Of a stretch of 64,000 bases of DNA, positions 1 through 11,300 are shown piece by piece. The DNA is from Pagrus major (Eukaryota; Chordata; Actinopteri; Spariformes; Sparidae). The notes below the pieces were generated by a model, which ran no database searches, had not been told where the DNA came from, and was given only the letters and a program-made list of their open reading frames with translations. Each line of letters begins with the position of its first letter. Position 1 is the stretch's first letter. The translations under genes were made by a program, and so were the position numbers. The stretch covers positions 15,696,197 through 15,760,196 of the forward strand of contig NC_133230.1 of NCBI RefSeq assembly GCF_040436345.1, read 5' to 3'.

Positions 1-1584
1 AGCCAAAGTGCTGATGTGTCAATCGGCGGGGCTATTGCAGCGGATTGTGAGCTGTTTCCTCGTCGATAAACAAACCAGCGTAAAGTATTGCAAGAGAACA
101 CAAAAATATATCCTAAAATTCTCGTCCAGACCCTTAGGGGGGTCCGTAGTATAGGGATTAAATGGATAGATAACACTAGGCAGTCTGTATTTTTTGTGAT
201 TCCCCCAACACACACATTTTGATATTGATATTTTGATATTTGACACATTATTATTATCATGCACATTTATTTAGTTTAGTGTATTTTGGTATGCATACGC
301 AATTGAAAAAAGAACAGCCCTTAAATAAAAAAAATCATTCATATGTATTGTATATTTCATTTTGACATGTGTCTTTACTAAATCAAATTTAGATATTTGA
401 ATGGTAAACTTATATTTACAGGTGTGTTTTCCTCTGACATCACCCTCTTTAACTGTGACTGTTTTAGTTGCACTTCTGCTGCTTTTTTAGGTCATGTTCA
501 TACACACAACACTTGTAGCCCGGGGCCAAGTTGTGCCGCGTCCCATTATATTAATTGTGGCATTCCTCATTCCCTTAGGAATGTAGGTGCAAGGTTGAAA
601 GAGCAAAAAAAGGACAGTACATTGCGCAATTTGTGACAGCTCAACTTATCTTTAAATAACAATACATTCCAAGTCACTGTCAACAGGCATGAGCTCCTAC
701 GCATTGTTCTTTCAACTTAACCATTTCACATTGTTGTGTACTTACTCTGTTTTCTGCCTTTTGGTTGCTTACCTGGTCTTTGTTGTGTAGTATTTTAGGC
801 TACTTACACATACATATTGAATGCTTTCCTTATCCTGCCATGGTTATGCATAGGCTAATATTTGTAAATATAAGATATAATAGTAGATTCTCAAGATGCA
901 GTTTTTTTGCAGCTGTTTTCCTCCTCAAATTGCAGCTAAGAGAATAATAACCCGGTTCCTTTCCTCTTCCTACAATGGCTATGTGGCATTAATCACTTCT
1001 CATACTCCCAGGCATGCAGGAGAAGGCCAAGGCGTGTTTGGACTCATCTGACCAAACCCAAAATCCTGTGGCAGGCAGACTTATTGCACTCCCCAGCTGC
1101 TGGTTACACACCTCAGCCTTTTTCCATCCTGCTCACATTTGAACTGGATATTTATGCGTGTAGTGTCATCAATAAATTATGGTGGGAGCTTGCTTAGATG
1201 GCCTTATCAATGAGTAAACATTATTATGTGTTTTTATAATGGGCATGACAGGCTTGTAATTCTACTCAGCCTACCCATGATAATTAATTTAAGCAACCCC
1301 AATAAAAACAACTTAAGTATTTCTGCTACTTCCTTCATATAAGTATTATATATATATATATATATACAATCTGGAGGCCAAATGTTTTCCATTTTCTTCA
1401 ATTCTGCTCCGGGCCTATAGAGAGCAGCAAACCCCCCTGGATCGATCATTTACTCTGACAAATGAAACAAAAGAATTGCTTTTTTTTTTTTTTTTTCATT
1501 TTTCATTTGCATCTGGTTTGTCACACTGAGGAAAAGAGGTCAGGTTTTTGGTAATCAACAGTAAAGCAGTCACACATCCATTAT
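1..1584. other. Downstream flank of celf3, no gene seen
   Basis: A/T-rich sequence with a TA microsatellite at 1347-1367 and a poly-T run near 1480. The part at about 1000-1210 has fewer repeats. No coding exon could be supported. Confidence 0.5.
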
Positions 1585-2481
1585 TTTTTTCTAAATTGTA
1601 CTTTATTTTCTTTTAAAGACATATGTTTTAAAACAGCGATTGTAGAGAATAAATAAAGAAACATTATGTTTTTTTTTTTACTTCCATAGGTACATTTATG
1701 TAATTAAAAACTCTATAATAAGTGTGTTCATTGTCTTGAAGACCAGCAGAATCCTCTTTTTTTTTTTCTTCTTCTGAAATTAAAAAAGAAATCGTCACAT
1801 CTCCCCCGTCATCAAATTGATTACCAAATAAATTAAAACGTAAAAAATCAAGATAGAAAAATTCCCAGCCCTTCCTTCCGCTTGGTTTAATTTGAAAAGT
1901 AGTGGCAGCAGAGAATCTTAACTCGTGAAGTCCTTTAACTCCATTTTTGAAAACCAAGGTATGTACAGTGAGAGGAAATCCATTTCTCTTCCAGTTTAAT
2001 TACCCCATGTTTTTAATTTACGTATAAATAATAAAACTAACTCTACATAACAATATTACCAATGGTAATCATACAGAATAGTATTTTCTTTTGCCTCCGA
2101 CTGTGCAGACTGGCCTTCTGTTAACGCCATAGACCACAAATCACACTATACAGTAGAACCCTGTTCAGTAGAATAACATCAGTGATATGCTTTTTCTTAA
2201 CATGTAGATCTTGTTGCTGACAATAGAGTATGTACATAATATAAATGAATCCAGCTGTGGAATGATAGGAAATATGGAGCACTTCTGATATTGCGGATGC
2301 TGATTCTGTGGATGTATTTGTCGCTGATATAACTGCTGCTGTCGTTGTTGTTGTTTTTGTAAGCGCATACACGTGATACTGCTTTTTGTGAAGTGTTGCT
2401 CCTGTGCTATACGGTTGGTCAAACAACCAAAAAAGGCTGGGACATCCCAAGTGGTTTTCTTGATTGAACTCTTAGGTTTTC
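1585..2481 (-). other. celf3: celf3 3'UTR terminal exon (non-coding)
   Basis: A textbook 3' splice site (a run of more than 30 pyrimidines ending CACCTCCAG) ends just before 2481. It is the first strong acceptor downstream of the donor that follows the stop codon. The exon would run about 0.9 kb to the polyadenylation signal at 1607-1602. It contains a CAG/CAA-rich patch (about 2330-2360 in reverse) and A/T-rich tracts. It is non-coding because TGA lies in the previous exon. The lower end is inferred from the signal only. Confidence 0.6.
1602..1607 (-). terminator. celf3: celf3 polyadenylation signal AATAAA
   Basis: AATAAA on the minus strand, followed about 25-35 nt later by a GU-rich stretch (GGATGTGTGACTG). 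It is the first canonical signal downstream of the 3'UTR acceptor. The cleavage position is not known. Confidence 0.5.
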
Positions 2482-5193
2482 CTGGAGGTGAAAGAAGAAG
2501 AGGAGAGAGAGAAAAAAAAACAGAGCACAGAGCGTTTTAAACCAAATCACAGCAATCAAACACATACATTTAAGACTTTGGAAGTGGAGTGGTGTCTGCA
2601 ATACACACTGCTTGCACTGACGCCTCAGGGGGAGTCTCAGTAATCAACTAGTGTCCATGCAACTCAAATAGTGACAGTCATACTGCTGCAAGTGTATGCA
2701 CGTTCTTAGAAAAATAGTTTGTCATCTCTTTTGGCAGGCAAATTAATTCCGAACATGCACAGTAGGAATTCTGGTGGGGGATAAAAGTCTCCAATTTCTT
2801 TAGGAAACAGTTGGAGATCATTTTACATTTATATATTCAGAACCGTGTCATTCACCAAACTAAGTTTCTCGGGGAGGATTTCAAATCAGCCACCAAATAG
2901 TTTGTTTGTGATGCAAGCAGGGCATCTGCAGGTACAAGAAAAAACTATTTTTTTAAATTATTTATTAAAAACCTTTTCAAGAGTTTAAGATTTTTTTGCA
3001 AAGCAAGTTAATCTTATTTTAAGTCCAATCGTGTATGGGAGCAGTAAATGTGAATCTTCCGGCCCTTATACATATTGACAAAACTACATTTTCTATAAAT
3101 TATAGCATAATAAACACCTTATTGTTAGATTATAAGACAGTTGTTCTCGCTTTAGATCCAGTAGCTGCAAAAAGCATTGTTAACAGTTAATGAGGAACTC
3201 TTTGGGTGAACTTCAGATAATCACATTTCCAAAGATATTAAATGTGTACAAGATGACACATAAAAAATCGAGGATATTTCCATTTGACAAAACATCAGCT
3301 TCAATATAACTTTATATATTCCTATAACTATGAGACTTTAAGGGGAGGAAAACAGGGAAACCGTATGTTAAGCAGAGCTGTAACAATTAGCCAAATAATC
3401 GGTTGGTGGATCGAAAGGAAATTCCCAACTATTTTAATAATCGATGAGTCCTTACAGTCACTTTTCAAGCAAAAATGTCAAACATTTGATGGCTCCAGAC
3501 TCTTACATGTGAGGATTCGCTGCTTTAATTTGTAATTTATGATCTTGAATGACAAAGGGTTTGGGTTTTGGGCTGTTGGTTGAAGCAATTCAACGTCACG
3601 TTGAGCTCTGAACAATCAATCGCAGATTAATGTTGAGTTGAGTTGCATGCTAAGGGTTAACAGAGAGTTTAAGAGAGTAACATCTTACAGAGAAAGATGG
3701 TAGAAATCTAGTTAGTTTTGAGGTGAAAGCAACTTTGTGACTTTTCAAACTTGCTCCAAGACTAGCAGATACCCTGATAAAATATATAACTTGTTTTTGG
3801 TTATTATAAATGTTAAGTGGATCTATCATTTGAGTGTTTTTAAATTATTATCTTTATGTTTTTGGAGTCCCAGAATTCCTACAGAGGAATGCAGTTCCTC
3901 AGCCAGCAGCACGTGTCACAGGAACCAAACAGCTTTACCCAAAACCTTCTAAAGTAAGGTTAGTGTCTCAGTTGGTACATCACGCACACACACACACACA
4001 TTCACTTACACATGAACATTTTTTCACGTCTAATTAAAACAATACACTCACACAAATATAAACGCACGCACCTTCAGGTTGTCTCACACCGGCACAGTCA
4101 TCCACAAACAAATAAATACTATGTCAACCATTTACAGGGGCACACTCAGCACGTGTTCAGTCTCACAAAAACCAAACAGAGTTCAGGCACAAAGTCACTT
4201 GGAATTGAGTTACAACCAAACGAAGACCGCACCCACCCGCACTCACCGAAAAACTACCACACCAACCAACTAAACAAAGGGAATATGTAAGAATGATAAT
4301 CATGACAGACAAAAAAAGGAAACTAATCAGAAAACAAAAAGTCTAAAAGGAAAAAATCCTAATATATCCATGTTTTGATGGACTGAAGGCTAATTTAGCT
4401 CTTAGCACTGAAGCTTTTAGAGGACTTGTCATGATAATCAATTGCTTACAGATGCTGAGGTAAAGTGACAGTTATTGATCAGTGTTTGCAAGGATTAAAA
4501 CCAGGACAAAATAATAAGAGGAAACTCACAACGCACCAAACACAGTTCATGGTCGCCACAGTAACCCGCCATGCAGTTGGAGCATGGTGAATCAAGGCAA
4601 CGGCCCAAAATAAAAATTGCTAATGGCAACCATCACAGGCAATATCGCCACAGCAACCAACACAGGCCAATTAACTTACAACGCAGTGAGAAGGAGGGGG
4701 GGGAGGTTTTTTAGCGACGCACGTCTCCACGTTATATGTACGGACGGGACAGTCTTGAGAGTGGTGTGATGTTTTTTTCAGGAAAAATGGCATATGGCAC
4801 AGCACAAAAACAATAAATAAAAAGTAAAAACAAAAAATTAATGACGAGCAGTAGTTGGCATTCAACCCTGCGACAGAACACTGGTTAGACAGAATATTTG
4901 AACTTCTCTGTAAAAATGCCCCTACACACACACAGAGCAAAGAAAGAAGGAGACACTGTTACACAATGTTTTAAATTGATGGTATTTTTTCAGAGAGCTG
5001 CCACCTCATTAAAGTTAATCTACTGTAGGGTTATTGACTTCTTCAGTTCCACATGAAAGACAGCCATTTAAGCACTGGGCCCCCAATTACATCCACTCTG
5101 TCTCTTTAACTTCCAGGCACATTTCCAGCTGTCTATCAGCCCTCCCCGAGCCCTCCCCCATCTCCTCTAATACGTCAATACATGATAACTCAC
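2482..5193. other. celf3 3'UTR intron (2.7 kb)
   Basis: Lies between the donor after the stop codon and the terminal-exon acceptor. A degraded dispersed repeat is at about 3380-3540 and a short CA tract at about 3985-4000. Short ORFs here have no recognisable family. Confidence 0.5.
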
Positions 5194-5326
5194 CTCCTTC
5201 AGTAAGGCCTGTTGGCATCCTTGGGCCTCTTCAGCTGCACCTTCAGTCTCTTCATGCCGATCTGGAAGCCGTTCATGGCTTGGATGGCAGTCTGGGCGCT
5301 GGACGGGTTGTCAAAACTCACGAAAC
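5194..5326 (-). CDS. celf3: celf3 coding exon 12 (end of RRM3, stop codon)
   Basis: It encodes [20 protein letters not shown], then [20 protein letters not shown], then PY and a TGA stop at 5201-5199. The acceptor is TTTCTTCTCAG. The bases after the stop read AGGAG|GTGAGT, a strong 5' splice site 5 nt past the stop. The exon is therefore taken to end at 5194, with the 3'UTR spliced on from further downstream. Confidence 0.93.
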
Positions 5327-8300
5327 CTGAGAAGAAAGTGACGACAGCATCACTTATCTCTTACAAAAGAAAGGTAGTCTCCTAAGGGGACAATAACTAT
5401 CACACACATTATCGCCACCGTGACTCACCAAAGCATTTACTCTGGTTGGTGGCGCGGTCCACAAAGACCTTTGCAGAGATGACGTTTCCAAAGGGCAGGA
5501 ACATCTGCAGTATCTCAGAGTCGGTGAACTCCTGTGGCAGGTGGTAGATGAAGATGTTGCAGCCCTCAGGACCTGTGTACAAATAGAGAAGAGCCACGAC
5601 AACACAGACATGACGTGACAAGACAAGACAAGACCAGACATGTTAGGCAACCAGCGAGAACTGCAGAGTTGAGGAAACACCATTAAAAAACACCCAACGT
5701 TGAGTTAGTGTGAGTGACATAATGTGCAGCAATTGTTGTAAATGTTACTTGTAGAAGGACTTTTATGCTTTTATATTTATTATGCAGTAGTATTTAAGCA
5801 GTTTAAGTACAGATGATTTGTCTGCACTGCAATCTGAGAAAGTTGGCAGTACAATAATGTAGTTTTGAGAAGAGCTGAAACAATTATCTTAAACAATTCT
5901 GATCATTGATTTAATAATTTAAGTAACTGAAGCAACAAAACTTAATATTCTCTGGGTCCAGCTACTCAAATATGAGGATTTTCTGTTTCTCTCAAGTTGT
6001 GATGTGCATTTTTCACTAAAATGTCAGACATTTACAGATAAATCAAACAAATACTGAATAGACTGGTCAGTGATGAAAACAATCATCGGTTGCGGCTAGT
6101 TTGAACAAAGATCAATGCAGACTTTATCTTATAAATTATGTAATTCAAGTTCTGAAAGTTTGCAGTCTAGCAGCTGTGTTTGCAAATAGGTTATCTGTGG
6201 TGTAAAGTGAGTGTGATTTGTGGTCAGTAAGCTAAAACATGCGAAACCACTGGAATGTGCCTTTAAGATATGATTACCGACCCACGTGTGCTCTTTCAGT
6301 TTACCTTCTCGCTGCTGCAGCTGCTGCGGCTGTTGTGGCTGCTGGGCCACCAGTGTGGGCTGGTGGGGGAACGGCTGTCCCACCAGGCCGTAGGCAGCGG
6401 GGTAGGTAGCTGATGGAGAGGAGGAGGAGCAGGTGAGCAGAGTGCAGCGGTGAGGCAGGCACAGACTGCAAACTAATCAGATTTTTCCTCAAAACAACAT
6501 CTGACGGAGCTGCGTTCCCACCTACAGATTTGCTAAAACCGGGAGATGTTTTGCATATATTTTGTGATGCATGACTCATATCTATAGAGCTGTGGGGTAT
6601 TTACATTTGTAATATATGTGCATGTTTTGACTTGGGATGTATATTTCTACTTTACACATGCAGTGTTGGGTAGTCGGGGAGAGCAAAGGTAATGTAGCTG
6701 CATTTCATTACGTTACATAAAACTGTTTTGCATTCTAGTTACACAGATGGTTAAGGTGATGTCTAGGAACTAAAGCTTAAACTGTTGAGGCCCAGTGGTC
6801 ATATTCTATTTAAAATGTATCAAAAAAGAATATACAGAAGATTACTTGTTTGTATTTATACCTCAAATCTACGGAAGCCCTTAACAATCACAGGTCGAAC
6901 GTGTTATTATTTCCTCAGTTTCCCGTGATAACGAGTTATATTTTTTTTGTTTTCTCAAGATCACGAGTTATTTATGTCATTATCACGAGATAACAATCAT
7001 CATCATTTTCTTCTCGAGACATCAAGCTTTGTTATCCTGAGATAAATTCACCTGAAAACTGATTAAAGTTGAAAATGTCAGATCAAGGAGTAAAAAATAA
7101 AAGAAATATCATAAAAAGTAAATATTGTTTGCTTTGAAACACCTAAAACCCACCCCACAGAGCAGTGTGTATGTAATGGTCCACTCTCATGAGTCTTATG
7201 ATTAAATAACTTGCTATCTCGGGAAAACAACATTAGTTATTCCCTGATAATGACATAAACAAAGTTTGTTATCTTGAGATCGTGAGAAAATGATTGCGTT
7301 ATCACGGCACAACAACATTTGTTATTCTGTGATTATGACATAAATAACCGTTGATCTTGAGAAAACAAATCAAATTGAACTTGTTATCACAGGAAAATGG
7401 AGGGAATAATATGTCCTTAACATGTCTGTTAAGGGCTTCCATAGAAACAAGACACTTTAAATAGTATTTGCAAATTATTATCATTAGCAGCAGTAACACA
7501 AGCACATACCAACTCATTTCTATAAATAAATGTCGGTTTATGTCACAGTTTATGGCGTTATATCAATGACATCGAACACAGGTGGACGCTCACCTGTGTA
7601 GTGCTGCATGCCTGTGTAAGCTTGCTGCAGGGGGTCCAGGACAGGACTCTGAGCTGTGGCAGAGAAAACACATTGTCTCTAACTGCTAAATGCACACAGA
7701 GACACACAAAACACAACCCTAAATGCTATTTGGGGCACATAAGCACGCTCCAAATAACATCCAGTGCTTTAGTTTCATTTCATTTCCTCTTAATTAGATT
7801 GTTGCTGCTGCACATCAACAACAGGAAGCCTGTGAATCTGTATCTTTTATTCTTTAGCTGCTGTGAAGGATGTGGTGAGGCTCTACCTTGATAGGCATGA
7901 ACCCCGTTGGTGTACAGGGCTTCGGTTGCTGATTGGCCGTTGGGTGGAGCTGGCACAGAGGGGTAGCTGTTCACTGCGATTGGTGGAGGCAGAGCAGGAA
8001 CGGGTGTGGCTGCGATGGAGGGTGGAGTGCTGGTACCTGCACACATTTAAAGCAAGACAAAGATGAGAGAAGTGCAGTTTTGTGCTGAATTGACGAGAAC
8101 ATTAACGCACTTCTCAATCAGTTTTCCATTTCTGATGCTTGACTCTTTCAGTCTTTTATAAATGACGAGAGTAAAAGTCTGCAGCCAGGCTAATGGCTCT
8201 GTCAGGCTGCTCTATGGCACAGCGGTGCTTTCAGCTAAATGCCACGATAACAATGTGCTCACAAAGACAATGCTAACATGCTGATGTTAAAGGCACCCAG

Positions 8301-11300
8301 TGGGGTTTTTGACCTTATTAACAGGAAGCAGCATTAATTTATGATGCACACGTGCATTACGGGTGACAGGATACACTTTTCTTTAGAGGGTTTCACTTTA
8401 TTCTGCTGATCTATAGCTGGTGGTAATGCAGCAACAAGGTAAGGAGGAGAAGGAAGGAAATGCATTCAACACTTTAGCTGGACTTCAAGGATGCACACAA
8501 TTACATTTGGTGGCTAACAATCATTTGAAATATAACTGAAACTCCACAGAGCACCTTTAAGCAGGTAATGTTTGCTGTGCATACCTTCTTAGTTTAACAT
8601 GCTAACATTTGCTAATAAGTACTAATGCATAATCCAGATGAGTCTGGTGGGAATGTCTTAAAATGCTGATGCTGTACCAACCTAAAATGTCGTTATTTGA
8701 CATCCTGGGAATGAGACTCAACAATCAACTGTCTTTCTGGTGCGCTTCCGAACAGCTTTGACAAATCCTACCGATTCTACCTTTAAGTTTAATAGTCTGA
8801 ATAATATTAATATGAAGTGAGGTTCAGTTAGCTTTGCACAGAAAAGGACGTGTCCTTCTGAAGGATTCTTTTTACTTTTATACTTTGAGTACATTTCAGA
8901 GCCTGTACTTTTATACTTTTACATAAGTTAAGTGTCAAAGATACATTACATATTTATACAACAGAGAGAAATGCTAAGTCTTTTTCAACTGTTTCAACTA
9001 CTTAAAAAAAATTAAGGGATCCTTTTGGTTCGGTGTCCTCAGTATCAATCTGCCTATAAGATATTCAAGGACTTGAAGGAGGGAGGTTCTCTTACTCAAT
9101 CACCATTTCACCGTCGTTTCTGCCCTTCAAATGTAAAAGCTAACATCGTAACAGACTGAAATAAGGAAAAAAAAACCCTACAAAATAGATGTTTGTTATT
9201 TTGCCCTTTTTGGTCCACCGCTCCTTGTGTATCTGTCCTCATATTTCAAGTAGAAATCTAATCAAGGCCGGCTGGGGCCAGACATCTCTGCCTCTCATTA
9301 CCTGAGGAGGGGGTGATGGATGCGATCGGCGTGGCAATGATGCTGCTGGGGTTGAGGGCGGCGAGCTGCTGCATCTGAACCGCCGCCACCGTGGCAACAG
9401 GAGATAGGTAGGCCGACTGCGCCACCAGGGCCTGCTGCTGCATTAACTGGAGGACAGAGAGAGGGAGAGGTTGTGTTTGGAGTATGTTAAGAGGGATCTG
9501 TCTGTGTTTTTTTTTTGTGTTCCTGTAAATAGAGAAACACCAGAAGACTGCAGAATACAATTGTAGACGGACACACTTTCAGATTTCCATTATTAACTAG
9601 CTCAAATAACCCAGTCATAAAAATCGAACTCATTTAATATAATTGCAATGGCTCCAGTCTGAACCTCAATAAGGAGTCAATATAGTTAAAGGCCACGTCT
9701 CTGCACACTGCAGTGTAACTCAGACCAGTCGTCCTTGGTGACTCACTCGCTTTTGCTCAGCGGACCTGTTCAGACACGTCATGACCTTCACAATCAGTCA
9801 TTGAGGCCAAATCGGGGTAATGATTAGATTAAATCCAGCCTCTGCTGCTCGCAGTAAGCTATTCTATTTTGTGTTTTATTTTAACTTTTTACTTATTTAC
9901 AGAACGTGGCTATAAATCAACACATCCATCACGAGTAAAGATGTTGTCAGGCCTCCTTAAGCACCACAAATTGAGCAACTGTGAACTGTGAAATGAGCCA
10001 AATCTTAAACCATTTGCAGTAAAACGGTCAATTAGCAATGACGAGGGCAGTAATGTGGCTTTACTCTACATTGTAAATAGCAATTTTTCAAGTTAAAATC
10101 GCCCGCTTTGACACGAAAACTCTTCCATTAGAAACACATGAAACATATCAGTAATTTGTTTTATCTTTTCTTATTTTGAGTTAAATATTTTTCACTTTTC
10201 AAAAAAAAATCGTCCGCCTGTAGCCAAATTGATATTTTTGCTTATTGTGATGTAATTTCTTTGAGTATATTAAAATGCTTCACATTCCTAGAATCTGTAC
10301 AACCTAGGCTAAAAGGTTATGTAAGTCAAATAACCATAATAATTAATAAAAGTATTGAAATTGTGTCATAAATAGAAAAAAAATCATGTTTTCATGTCTC
10401 TCTCTTCAAACTGCTTCTCTGCTCGCCTTCCGCCACTGCATGTTGTCACCACGTTTTGCACTGCATGTCACGTAATGTAATGACTTCATCGCACATGTAG
10501 AACGTGATGAGTGTGAAAACAGAAGCCTTGGCTCTCAAGCGCCAAAAGAATGAATGCTCTTGCTACGATGGTTTTTATTTTACATTAATTTAAAAAGGAT
10601 CATGTAAACAACTATCTCCTGCAGCCAGTGAAGTGTCCTTGTGATCAGGGTGAGTATGTGTTACTTAAAAATTGTGTCTGTGTGTCTGTGTGTGCTTCTC
10701 ACGGCCTGTGTGTAGGCGTTGTAAGCCCCGAGGTGCAGGGTCATGGGGCTGATGACTCCCAGCTGAGAGGCCACCTGCTGCATCCGCCGGAGCCCTCGCT
10801 CCTTCTCCGAATCGGCAAACTTCACTACCAGGCTGGACGAGGCGCCCTGCGGAGGAAATGGGAAAACTCAAACTCGTAACTCCATCTGCCTGACACTTTT
10901 CACATCAATCTCAGAAAGAATATTACCACTTCCGATCTGACCAGGGACCCTCGCTGCAAGTCATCCCTCCTTTTAGCTCCCCTCATTTCTTATCAGTTCT
11001 ATACTGTCTGCCATCAAATAAAGGCATAACATTTATTATATATTTTTTTATTATTATTCTGTGCGGGGATACAGAAAGAAATTAGTTCCTGCTCACAACA
11101 AGCACAACAATCTTGAGTAACCAGGTCATGATTTCTGGAAAGAGACATTGCTGCTGAGTTTTATTTTTTTGGCACTTCGAGCACCACAAGCTGAGTGCCA
11201 TCTAGTTCCAATATATTCGAGAGAAGGCAGGCATCTCTACATCTGATATCTCTAAAAAACAAAACAACAAAAGGGATAAATAGCATTACAGGTAAGAGGA

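Noticed and set aside
2165..2422. Q-rich minus-strand ORF in the celf3 terminal exon
   Set aside because: It lies downstream of the celf3 stop codon with no donor that would join it in frame. Its Q-rich look comes from a short CAA/CAG patch.
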